A stretch of DNA of 64,000 nucleotides from Halomonas sp. Bachu 37 (GTDB lineage: Bacteria > Pseudomonadota > Gammaproteobacteria > Pseudomonadales > Halomonadaceae). Numbering within the stretch: position 1 is the first letter of the stretch; each line of letters opens with the position of its first letter. This document shows, in pieces, positions 57,654-64,000 of the stretch. The notes below the pieces were generated by a model that ran no database searches, was not told the origin of the DNA, and was given only the letters and a program-made list of their open reading frames with translations. The stretch covers positions 496,001-560,000 of the forward strand of contig NZ_CP137552.1 of NCBI RefSeq assembly GCF_039691755.1, given 5' to 3'. The position numbers were made by a program, and so were the translations under genes.

Positions 57654-60600
57654 CTAACGGCTGCGCAAGCACTCCAGCAGCGCCTGCAGCGGGTGCGGCA
57701 GTACCTGGTCCGAGTAGCGTTTCACCTGGCTACGGCACGAGTACCCAGTGGCCAGCAGCGTACCCGCGTTCTCTTGCGCTTCCACCTGCGGCTGCCAGGA
57801 CTGGGCGTAGATGGTTTTCGACGTTGCCGCGTTGCGGGTTTCGTGGCCGTAGGTGCCGGACATGCCGCAGCAGCCGGTATTCATCAATTCCAGTTCCAGG
57901 CCGAACGCGGCGAATACCTGTTGCCACGCCTTGGGGCTGCCCGGCGCGTTGGTCTTCTCGGTGCAGTGGGAGAGCAGCTTGAAGCCGGGGTCGGCGAGCT
58001 TGCGTTGGCTGGGCGCCAAGGTGTTGACTCGGGTCGCCAGCCACTCCTGCAGCATGAATACCTGCGGCACCGCGTCATTGCCCAATGCCTTCACGTACTC
58101 CTGGCGGTAGGTGAGCGTCATGGCGGGGTCGATACCCACCATCGGGACGTCGAACCGCGCTAAGGCACGCAGCCGTTCGGCCTGCTTGGCGGCGGTACGC
58201 TCGAAGGCGCCGAGAAAACCCTGCACCTGCAGCGGCTTGCCGTTGGCGGAGAAGGGCATCACGAACACGCGCAGGTTGAGGCGCGCCAGAAGTTCCACCA
58301 CGTCCATCACCAGCTTGGCTTCAAAGTGCGTGGTGAAGGCGTCCTGGACGATGATCACGCTGTTGGCGCGCTGCTGTTCGGTCAGAAATCCCAGTGACAG
58401 CGGCGTGGCCTCGGCGACGCCCCAGGCCTTGAGCTGCTTTTTCACGCTGGCGCGGGAGAGGGCAGGGGAGTCGCTGATGCCCACGGTGTCGCGCATCAGC
58501 CTTTCCACCCAGCGCTGGCCGATCACGGCGTTGTACAGCGGTGCGGCCTTGGCCATTGTCGGCAGCATGAATTCGGTGCCGCCGATGATGTAATCGCGCA
58601 GCGGGCGCAGGTAGCGGCCGTGGTAGACCTCCAGGAACTGCGAGCGGAACTGCGGCACGTTGACCTTGATCGGGCACTGCCCGGCGCAGGACTTGCACGC
58701 CAGGCAGCCCGCCATGGCGTCGTACACCTCATGGGAGTAGTCGTGGTGCTGCTTGCGGCTCAAGGTGTTGGCCAGGCGCAGCGGGAAACGCTTGATGAAA
58801 CCCCAGCCCCCTTCGGCTTTCTTCTTGCGCGACTCCTCGACCACGTCGATTCCCGCATTGGACTGCAGGCGTAGCCACTCGCGGATCAGGCTGGCGCGGC
58901 CCTTGGGCGAGTGGCGGCGGTCTCGCGTGGCCTTCCACGACGGGCACATGGGGTCGTCGACATCGTAGTTGTAGCAGGCGCCGTTGCCGTTGCAGTAGAC
59001 CGCGGCATCGTACGCCTGCCAGGCGCGCTCATCGATGGTGCGGTCGAGCTGGCCACGGGTGGTCACGCCATCGATGGTCAACAGGTCGGGGTCGCTGTCC
59101 TTGGCGATCAGTTCGCCATCGTCGGCGGGCGAGGCGATCTTGCCGGGGTTGAGCTGGTTGTACGGGTCGAACGCGGCCTTTACCCGCTGCAGGCTGGGGT
59201 AGAGCTCGCCGAAGAACTTGGGCGCGTACTCCGAGCGCACCCCCTTGCCGTGCTCGCCCCACAGCAGGCCGCCGTACTTCTGCGTCAGGGCGGCGACTTC
59301 ATCGGAGACCGCGCGAATCAGCGCTTCCTGCTCGGGGTCCTTCATGTCGATGGCGGGGCGCACATGCAGCACGCCCGCGTCCACATGGCCGAACATGCCG
59401 TAGGAGAGCCCTCGGGCATCCAGCGCGGCACGGAACTCGGCGATGAAGTCGGCCAGGTGCTCCGGTGGCACCGCGGTATCCTCGACGAACGGAATCGGGC
59501 GCTTCTCGCCCTGGACGTTGCCCAGCAACCCCACCGAGCGTTTGCGCATGCCGTAGACTTTCTGGATCTGCCCGCGCCCTTCGGCCAGGGTAAAGCCGAG
59601 CCGCTCCACGGTGGTGTCCCGGCTCAGGTGGTCAGTAAACGCCTGGACGCGGCTTGCCAGCCGCTCGGGATCGTCATCGTTGAACTCGATCAGGTTGATG
59701 CCGCGAATCGGCGCGGCACCGGTCGCGGGGAAGAACTCCGCCACGCTGTCCCAGACGAAATCCTCCATGGCCAGCCGGAGCACGATGTCATCGACGGTTT
59801 CGATCGAGGTCGGCAGCGCCGCACTGGCCTTCAGCGCCTTGGCATCCCGCAGGGCGTCCATGAAGCTCGTGTAGCGGACATTGACCAGGGTCGAATGCTT
59901 GGGAATCGGCAGCACATTGAGGACGGCTTCATTGAGAAAACCGAGCGAGCCTTCCGAGCCGCACAACAGGCTGTTGAGGTTGAGCCGCCGCTGGTCATCG
60001 CGCAGATGGGCCAGGTCGTAGCCGGTCAGGCAGCGGTTGAGCGGGGGGAATTTCGCCGCAATCAAGTCGCGCTGCTGGTCGATGATCTCGGCGGCGGTGG
60101 TGTGCACGCGGCCCACGATACCTTCCTGCTCGCGCTCGGCCTGTTCCTCGTCCGGCGTCAGCGCGCGGCTGTGCAGGTGCCGGCCGCCGAGCAGCACGGT
60201 ATCGAGTTCCAGCACGTGGTCGCGGGTCTTGCCGTATTCGCAGCTGCCCTGGCCGCTGGCGTCGGTGGAGATCATGCCGCCGATGGTGGCGCGGTTGGAG
60301 GTCGAAAGATCCGGGGCGAAAAACAGCCCATGGGGTTTGAGGGCCGCGTTGAGCTGGTCCTTCACGACGCCTGCCTGCACGCGCACCCGGCGGTTCTCGA
60401 CGTCGATTTCCAGAATCCGGTTCATGTGGCGGGACACATCCACCACGATGCCGTCGGTGAGCGACTGGCCGTTGGTGCCGGTGCCGCCGCCACGCGGGGT
60501 CAGGACGATGCCCCGGTGGGAGGTTTGCGCGGCGAGCCGGGCCAGGCGCTCCAGGTCTTCGGCATGCTTGGGGTAGACCGCTGCCTGGGGCAGGCGCTGG

Positions 60601-60755
60601 TAGATCGAGTTGTCCGTCGCCAGTACCGTGCGGTGGGCGTAATCCGGGGAGGTTTCGCCTTCGAAGCCGCGTGTCTTCAGGGCTTCAAGAAACCGTACGT
60701 AATCGTTGCCCAAGCGTTCAAACGGGGCGGTACGCGTGTCCAGGGATGCAATCAT
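57654..60755 (-). CDS. ydiJ: YdiJ-type FAD/Fe-S dehydrogenase (D-2-hydroxyacid oxidising)
   Basis: 1033 residues, matching E. coli YdiJ. The N-terminal FAD-binding PCMH domain (about 45-280) has LTPRGGGTGTNGQSLTDGI. An FAD-oxidase C-terminal domain follows (about 290-560, with HGKGVRSEYAPKFFGELYP). A ferredoxin-like segment CLACKSCAGQCPIKVNVP lies near residue 685, and a CCG-type heterodisulfide-reductase region ends with NTGCCGMSGTYGHE. The family oxidises D-2-hydroxyglutarate or related D-hydroxyacids and passes electrons to the respiratory chain. The substrate is inferred from family only. Confidence 0.9.
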   Translation of the reverse strand: MIASLDTRTAPFERLGNDYVRFLEALKTRGFEGETSPDYAHRTVLATDNSIYQRLPQAAVYPKHAEDLERLARLAAQTSHRGIVLTPRGGGTGTNGQSLTDGIVVDVSRHMNRILEIDVENRRVRVQAGVVKDQLNAALKPHGLFFAPDLSTSNRATIGGMISTDASGQGSCEYGKTRDHVLELDTVLLGGRHLHSRALTPDEEQAEREQEGIVGRVHTTAAEIIDQQRDLIAAKFPPLNRCLTGYDLAHLRDDQRRLNLNSLLCGSEGSLGFLNEAVLNVLPIPKHSTLVNVRYTSFMDALRDAKALKASAALPTSIETVDDIVLRLAMEDFVWDSVAEFFPATGAAPIRGINLIEFNDDDPERLASRVQAFTDHLSRDTTVERLGFTLAEGRGQIQKVYGMRKRSVGLLGNVQGEKRPIPFVEDTAVPPEHLADFIAEFRAALDARGLSYGMFGHVDAGVLHVRPAIDMKDPEQEALIRAVSDEVAALTQKYGGLLWGEHGKGVRSEYAPKFFGELYPSLQRVKAAFDPYNQLNPGKIASPADDGELIAKDSDPDLLTIDGVTTRGQLDRTIDERAWQAYDAAVYCNGNGACYNYDVDDPMCPSWKATRDRRHSPKGRASLIREWLRLQSNAGIDVVEESRKKKAEGGWGFIKRFPLRLANTLSRKQHHDYSHEVYDAMAGCLACKSCAGQCPIKVNVPQFRSQFLEVYHGRYLRPLRDYIIGGTEFMLPTMAKAAPLYNAVIGQRWVERLMRDTVGISDSPALSRASVKKQLKAWGVAEATPLSLGFLTEQQRANSVIIVQDAFTTHFEAKLVMDVVELLARLNLRVFVMPFSANGKPLQVQGFLGAFERTAAKQAERLRALARFDVPMVGIDPAMTLTYRQEYVKALGNDAVPQVFMLQEWLATRVNTLAPSQRKLADPGFKLLSHCTEKTNAPGSPKAWQQVFAAFGLELELMNTGCCGMSGTYGHETRNAATSKTIYAQSWQPQVEAQENAGTLLATGYSCRSQVKRYSDQVLPHPLQALLECLRSR

Positions 60756-60846
60756 AGTCGAGCAAGCCGTCAGTGCCGGGGGCGCAATATAAGGAAGGCC
60801 ACTACTTTACCGCAGGCACCGGCCGGCTGCATCTCGAGGTGGCGGC

Positions 60847-61437
60847 TCACTCGGCGCCGAGCGCTTCCTTGACCAGCGCCGCCGAGGACTCGGACATGGG
60901 CAGCCCCAGGGCCAGCTCGTGGGCGCGGGGCGACATCTTGCGCCAGGTCATCTGCACGATCCGCACCAGGTGGTCGTGCTCGATCTTGCGCGAAAAATCG
61001 GCAAAGTAGTTCTCTAGGAACACCAGGCAGGCGCAATCTTCCAGCGCCTGTACATCGGCATCCCGGCCCAGGCCCTTCTTGCGGATGATCGTTGCGGCAC
61101 GCTCGGCGTCTTCGTCGCGATAGCCCGCCTCGCGCATCAGCCGGGCGGTGGTATCGCCCCCCTGCGCGCCCTGGTCGCGCCGCCAGGTCAAATACCCCAC
61201 ACGCCCTTCGGGGTACTGCTCGCGCGGCACCTTCCAGCGCTGCAAGTGCTGGGCACGCACCGCCAGGCGCAGCACGTCATCCGGGGCATCGTGTACCTTA
61301 TCCAGCCAGCCGCTCATGCGCTGGGCATAGGCCAGTTCTTGGGGCATGGGCGTACCATCGGCGGTAACCGTGGTACGCGGGTCCTCGGCGTGCAGCGCAT
61401 CGATGGCGGCTAGCGTTTGGTCAAAAGCGGTATTCAT
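60847..61437 (-). CDS. DUF4202 family protein
   Basis: 196 residues, soluble and mostly helical. Family features include DALHAEDPRTT near the N-terminus, RAQHLQRWKVPREQYP, AATIIRKKGLGRDADVQALEDCACLVFLENYF (split across about residues 118-150) and KMSPRAHELAL. Conserved His and Asp residues suggest a metal-binding helical (HD-like) site, but no activity is known. It lies 91 bp upstream of ydiJ on the same strand and may be co-transcribed with it. Confidence 0.85.
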   Translation of the reverse strand: MNTAFDQTLAAIDALHAEDPRTTVTADGTPMPQELAYAQRMSGWLDKVHDAPDDVLRLAVRAQHLQRWKVPREQYPEGRVGYLTWRRDQGAQGGDTTARLMREAGYRDEDAERAATIIRKKGLGRDADVQALEDCACLVFLENYFADFSRKIEHDHLVRIVQMTWRKMSPRAHELALGLPMSESSAALVKEALGAE

Positions 61438-61798
61438 GGCAACGGTGCTCGGCTAGAAAAGCGATTTATTGACGCGAATCACTAGATTGCCGAGAAAACC
61501 CGTAAACCACAACCGCTGCAGGAGATGCCCAGAATAGCGTTACCTACCACCCGCCATGAAAGGTACGGCTGAAAAACCATTGAAAATTCAAATTCTTATC
61601 ACTATACCCAGCAGTAGCCATTCTCTAGCAAAATAGAAGCCCTGTTTGGACACCCCGATACCGACTGATCAACGGCTAGGAAGGAAAGTCTGAATAACTG
61701 CCGATTTTCTTCAACTCCCGCTTGAGCCGACAAAAACCGTAAGCTCAGACACTAATTTCCTATTATCTTTGTGTTTTATGCCCGTTTCCCGCCCTTCG
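61438..61798. other. AT-richer gene-free stretch left of the insertion sequence
   Basis: About 360 bp with no supportable gene. From about 61560 the composition becomes noticeably AT-richer than the preceding chromosome, marking the transition to acquired DNA. I found no complete attC core pair or tRNA here. Confidence 0.5.
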
Positions 61799-61878
61799 TG
61801 ACCCTCTCCCCGAATTCTGGACAGGCATAACAAGAGATTCCGGCACACACTAAGAAAACCCTCATAGGAGGATGTGCC

Positions 61879-62145
61879 GTGAAAAAATCCCGTTTCACTG
61901 AGGAGCAGATCGCCTTCGCCCTCAAGCAGGCGGAGCTGGGGACGCCGGTCGCGGAGGTGTGTCGCAAGCTGGGTATCAGTGAGCCCACGTTCTACGCCTG
62001 GCGCAAGAAATACGGGGGCCTCGGGCCCTCGGAGCTGCGTCGCTTGAAGCAGCTGGAGGAGGAGAATCGCAAGCTCAAGCAACTCGTGGCCGACCTTTCC
62101 CTGGACAAGGCGATGTTGCAGGATGTCCTCGGAAAAAAGCGTTGA
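61879..62145 (+). CDS. IS3-family transposase OrfA
   Basis: 88 residues. The N-terminal HTH ([20 protein letters not shown], then [20 protein letters not shown]) is typical of IS407-type OrfA. A leucine-zipper-like coil follows ([21 protein letters not shown]). A GGAGG ribosome site precedes the ATG. The frame ends in a slippery heptamer, so most product is OrfA alone and some continues as OrfAB. Confidence 0.93.
   Translation: MKKSRFTEEQIAFALKQAELGTPVAEVCRKLGISEPTFYAWRKKYGGLGPSELRRLKQLEEENRKLKQLVADLSLDKAMLQDVLGKKR
62133..62139 (+). other. Programmed -1 frameshift site of the insertion sequence
   Basis: AAAAAAG is positioned in the orfA frame as A-AAA-AAG, the classic slippery heptamer. orfB is in the -1 frame relative to orfA and begins at the orfA stop, so slippage would make the OrfAB transposase. 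Confidence 0.8.
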
Positions 62146-63017
62146 GCGCGTCGCGCAAGCGACAGCTGGCCCAGGACTTGGTTGATCAGTTCGGCGCCAG
62201 TACACGGCAGGCCTGTGGCGTCCTCGCCCTGGCGCGCTCGGTGTTTTACTACCGCAGTCAGGCGCAGGACCAGCGCCCGCTGTTGCAGCGGATCCACGAG
62301 ATCACCGCCACCCGGGTACGCTACGGCTACCGGCGTGTCCATGAGTTGCTCAAGCGCGAGGGCTGGGAAGTCAACCATAAACGCGTTTATCGGTTATACC
62401 GCGAGGCTGGGCTTAGCCTGCGTCTCAAGCGCCCCAAGCGCCATCGGATGGCTGCCACCCGGCGCGAACGTGTTTTGGCCACGGGGCTGGATCAGGTCTG
62501 GAGCATGGATTTTGTCAGCGATGCGCTGTTCAACGGCAAGCGTCTGCGGGCCCTGATGCTGGTCGACGAGTTCAGCCGCGAATGTCTCGCCATCCACGTT
62601 GACAGTTCGATCGTCGCGGCGAACGTGGCCGAGGTCATGACCCGCTTGAGCGAAAGGGGACGCCATCCCTCACAGGTACGGGTCGACAACGGCCCTGAAT
62701 TCGTCTCACGCGTGTTGGATCGTTGGGCTTACGAGCAGGGCGTCACATTGGACTTCAGCCGCCCAGGCAAGCCGACGGACAATGCTTTCGTTGAGTCCTT
62801 CAATGGTAAGTTCCGGGCAGAATGCCTGAACATCCATTGGTTCCTGTCACTGGACGATGCGCGGCAGAAGATCGAAGCCTGGCGACAGGACTACAATCAG
62901 CTCAGACCCCATTCTTCATTAGGCTGGCTAACGCCTGAAGAATTCGCTGCAAGTCGATGTTCGACAGCAATTTGCAGCGAAACAACGGCCGGAACTTCTA
63001 ACAATGACCGGTCCTGA
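62142..63017 (+). CDS. IS3-family transposase OrfB (DDE integrase domain)
   Basis: 291 residues counted from a TTG that overlaps the orfA stop; in practice it is read through the frameshift. The N-terminal HTH_21 segment ([20 protein letters not shown]) leads to the rve domain. Catalytic residues lie in [10 protein letters not shown] (first Asp), [11 protein letters not shown] (second Asp) and [17 protein letters not shown] (Glu). No internal stops or frameshifts are seen, so it may be active. Confidence 0.93.
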   Translation: MSASRKRQLAQDLVDQFGASTRQACGVLALARSVFYYRSQAQDQRPLLQRIHEITATRVRYGYRRVHELLKREGWEVNHKRVYRLYREAGLSLRLKRPKRHRMAATRRERVLATGLDQVWSMDFVSDALFNGKRLRALMLVDEFSRECLAIHVDSSIVAANVAEVMTRLSERGRHPSQVRVDNGPEFVSRVLDRWAYEQGVTLDFSRPGKPTDNAFVESFNGKFRAECLNIHWFLSLDDARQKIEAWRQDYNQLRPHSSLGWLTPEEFAASRCSTAICSETTAGTSNNDRS

Positions 63018-63050
63018 TATGGGGTGAGGGTCAAATTCGTCATGATCAGA

Positions 63051-63155
63051 GCTTAATGCCTGGTCCGAATTTCGGGGACCACCTCATTTTGGTGTCACCT
63101 TTTTTTGTTCCAAAAAGGCGCCACAAAAATTTGCTCGGTGAGCCGGGCGTTAGGG
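63051..63155 (+). repeat. Possible degenerate attC site left of the toxin-antitoxin cassette
   Basis: The right end is a good core site, GTTAGGG at 63149-63155. Inside lies a 19-bp imperfect inverted repeat (63086-63104 with 63112-63130, 16 of 19 positions pairing) across a 7-base loop, and outer GCCTGG/GCCGGGC partly pair. The expected left box RYYYAAC appears only as GCTTAAT at 63051, so the left edge is uncertain. Confidence 0.4.
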
Positions 63156-63422
63156 CTGGTCGTAGTGTCCTCCAATGGCGAAAACGTAAATGGATTTGTC
63201 GTCGAATCGGTATATGAGTCTGTCTTTCTGTGAGATGCGCCGTGACCACAAGCCTGATAAGTTGTGTTTAAGCGGTTCAGGTTTGCCGATGCCGATTGAT
63301 GGGTCGTCAGAGCGGAGCATTTCTTTCAGCAATTTGCAGAGAGCTTTATGCAACTTCTTGTCTTTCTCTCGCATCTGTTCATAGGCTTCCCAAGTGCTAC
63401 CCTCAAATACCAGTGATCTCAT
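63150..63422 (-). CDS. yoeB: YoeB-family mRNA endonuclease toxin
   Basis: 90 residues. The core GKPEPLKHNLSGLWSRRI (about 46-63) and the C-terminal GGHYDQP closely follow E. coli YoeB; catalytic Glu, Arg and His are present (KPEPL, KDRLIYRF, GHYD). It cleaves mRNA on the ribosome when its antitoxin is lost. The start overlaps the antitoxin end by 20 bases. The stop codon is made of the first three bases of the cassette. Confidence 0.92.
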   Translation of the reverse strand: MRSLVFEGSTWEAYEQMREKDKKLHKALCKLLKEMLRSDDPSIGIGKPEPLKHNLSGLWSRRISQKDRLIYRFDDKSIYVFAIGGHYDQP

Positions 63423-63675
63423 TCATCTGCTCATCATTAGGTGTGTATCCTTGGCCACGGCTGTGAGTGTCGAGGGAGGCCGCAATTTGCTGCAGCAGGT
63501 CTCTACTCTGAAGAACATGCAGGGTTTCTTGTTCCCTTTCCCAGTCTTCAGCGCTCATAATCACGAAAGCCTCTCCGGCGCGGCGTGTCACTTTGAGAGG
63601 CTCATGTCTATTAATCACCTGTTCTACAAGGCTTTTTAGGTTGTCTCTGAATTTGTTTACACTGATGATATCCAT
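63403..63675 (-). CDS. yefM: YefM/Phd-family antitoxin
   Basis: 90 residues from the ATG at 63675 (MDIISVNKFRDNLKSLVEQVINR). The N-terminal Phd/YefM fold (about 1-55, with HEPLKVTRRAGEAFVIMSAEDW) binds DNA, and the C-terminal helix (about 60-90) should mask YoeB. A perfect palindrome lies 15 bp upstream. The gene precedes and overlaps yoeB, giving the usual antitoxin-first order. Confidence 0.92.
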   Translation of the reverse strand: MDIISVNKFRDNLKSLVEQVINRHEPLKVTRRAGEAFVIMSAEDWEREQETLHVLQSRDLLQQIAASLDTHSRGQGYTPNDEQMNEITGI

Positions 63676-63689
63676 AATTCCACCATTAC

Positions 63690-63713
63690 GTACGGAAACT
63701 CCGTACAACTATA
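63690..63713 (-). promoter_or_regulatory. Operator and -10 box of the yefM-yoeB operon
   Basis: GTACGGA-AAC-TCCGTAC (63690-63706) is a perfect 7-bp inverted repeat with a 3-base centre, next to TATAGT (63713-63708, minus strand) as the -10 box. Antitoxin/toxin complexes of this family repress their own promoter through such palindromes. No convincing -35 box is seen. Confidence 0.7.
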
Positions 63714-63720
63714 TCGCAAT

Positions 63721-63807
63721 AGCCCTAACAAGGCCAGTCACGGCGACGGTTACTACATTGCGGATTCGCCTCCATTCCGTAACCGCGCGTGCTGAGCGGC
63801 GTTAGCT
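63721..63807 (+). repeat. Integron attC recombination site
   Basis: The left box AGCCCTAAC (63721-63729) and right box GTTAGCT (63801-63807) flank an imperfect hairpin. The arm at 63735-63753 pairs with 63779-63794 over all 16 bases of the right arm, leaving three unpaired bases in the left arm (T63738, one G at 63742-63743, A63746). Extrahelical bases on one arm are the hallmark that sets strand choice by the integron integrase. The length of about 87 bp is within the usual range. Confidence 0.75.
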
Positions 63808-63825
63808 GTGATTGCCTCTCCCGCG

Positions 63826-63847
63826 CAGTGATACTATAGTGTCACTG
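63826..63847 (+). promoter_or_regulatory. Palindromic operator before the second antitoxin gene
   Basis: A 22-bp palindrome, CAGTGATACTA / TAGTGTCACTG, has one mismatched pair and covers TACTAT and TATAGT -10-like boxes. It lies 25 bp before the antitoxin start and should be its autoregulatory site. Confidence 0.6.
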
Positions 63848-63871
63848 TAAATTTGTATCAGGGGGAGCCCC

Positions 63872-64000
63872 ATGAAAGTAGAGCTTGTTACAAACCTTAA
63901 GCGTCAAGCCACAAAAATTCTGGCAGACCTGCATCTGTCCAAAGAGCCGGTACTGATCACTGAACATGGCCAGCCATCCGCTTATCTTGTTGATGTGCAG
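63872..64000 (+). CDS. Phd/YefM-family antitoxin, N-terminal part (cut by window edge)
   Basis: 43 residues are visible, starting MKVELVTNLKRQATKILADL and continuing KEPVLITEHGQPSAYLVDV, which is the Phd/YefM DNA-binding fold. A GGGGGA ribosome site lies 6 bp upstream. A RelE- or ParE-type toxin gene is expected just downstream, outside the window. It is the first gene of the next cassette, on the strand normal for cassette genes. Confidence 0.85.
   Translation, partial: MKVELVTNLKRQATKILADLHLSKEPVLITEHGQPSAYLVDVQ

Larger units (their letters stand above)
61799..63033 (+). mobile_element. IS3-family insertion sequence, IS407 group
   Basis: 1235 bp, intact in appearance. Terminal inverted repeats start TGACCCTCTCCCC at the left and TGACCCTCACCCC at the right, with a further GGAC match inside, and the ends are TG...CA. 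Two overlapping frames (orfA, orfB) fill it, joined by a slippery A6G run. IS407-group elements usually duplicate 4 bp. TTCG lies directly left of the element, but the nearest TTCG on the right begins two bases after the repeat, so the duplication is not exact. Confidence 0.9.
63150..63801 (+). mobile_element. Integron-type gene cassette carrying a YefM/YoeB toxin-antitoxin pair
   Basis: The unit runs from the cleavable G|TT of the core site at 63149 to the G|TT at 63801. Its first eight bases (TTAGGGCT) are the exact complement of AGCCCTAA, the start of the attC at its other end, as expected of an integrated cassette. The two genes lie on the minus strand, opposite to the array direction, and have their own promoter. 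This is common for toxin-antitoxin cassettes in chromosomal integrons. Confidence 0.75.

Noticed and set aside
58911..60872. A 653-codon open frame opposite ydiJ
   Set aside because: Antisense to ydiJ with its clear FAD and Fe-S motifs. The predicted protein has low-complexity Val/Gly/His composition and no family features.
61676..61705. A sequence resembling an insertion-sequence end (GGAAAGTCTGAATAACT)
   Set aside because: It recalls some IS ends, but I could find no matching partner repeat or transposase remnant nearby.
62995..63010. CTAAC box near the right end of the insertion sequence as an attC left box
   Set aside because: It lies inside the transposon end and orfB, and its surroundings do not pair with the 63149 core site arm.

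Overview
The window reads as a chromosomal segment of a GC-rich gammaproteobacterium, most likely a member of the Halomonadaceae (Halomonas or a close relative). This is inferred from protein character and gene order, not from a 16S gene or a database search. The block ychF-pth-rplY-prs-tRNA-Gln-ispE-lolB-TPR lipoprotein, divergent from hemA-prfA-prmC-(lrp)-moeB, has the order known from Pseudomonas. lnt-corC-ybeY-ybeZ-miaB is also a classic gammaproteobacterial cluster.

Layout. 1-4.5 kb: envelope lipoprotein maturation (lnt, cut by the window edge), CorC, and RNA maturation (YbeY, YbeZ, MiaB). 4.6-5.0 kb: three tandem tRNA-Asn genes. 5.2-8.8 kb: the periplasmic protease Prc and an M18 aminopeptidase. 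8.9-20.8 kb: the translation and precursor block above, with tRNA-Met and tRNA-Gln. 20.9-23.5 kb: the peroxide defence pair ahpC/ahpF, with a good OxyR-type site in front of ahpC. 23.7-27.9 kb: a polyamine ABC importer (potFGHI). 28-36 kb: a DUF3617 protein, an RND pump with its fusion protein, a YhiN-type flavoprotein, a YqjD/YqjE/YqjK-like trio and outer membrane phospholipase A. 36.2-40.3 kb: a very large MscS-superfamily channel and TlyA.

40.4-43.7 kb holds the least familiar genes: an ATP-grasp enzyme followed 31 bp later by a 677-residue protein of no recognised family. In the latter I see a papain-like Gln/Cys/His/Asn arrangement. 43.9-50.4 kb: small envelope and housekeeping genes and a sulfate importer (sbp-cysT-cysW-cysA). 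50.6-57.6 kb: rpe, ndh and gph-trpE-trpG-trpD-trpC. 57.6-61.4 kb: a YdiJ-type FAD/Fe-S dehydrogenase and a DUF4202 protein.

The last 2.5 kb is accessory DNA. An IS3-family (IS407-group) insertion sequence is followed by what appears to be the edge of an integron cassette array. A YefM/YoeB toxin-antitoxin pair fills a cassette of about 650 bp. Its attC site has three extrahelical bases, and its outer box is exactly complementary to the first bases of the cassette. A second cassette then starts with another Phd/YefM-type antitoxin that runs off the window. No integron integrase is visible here.
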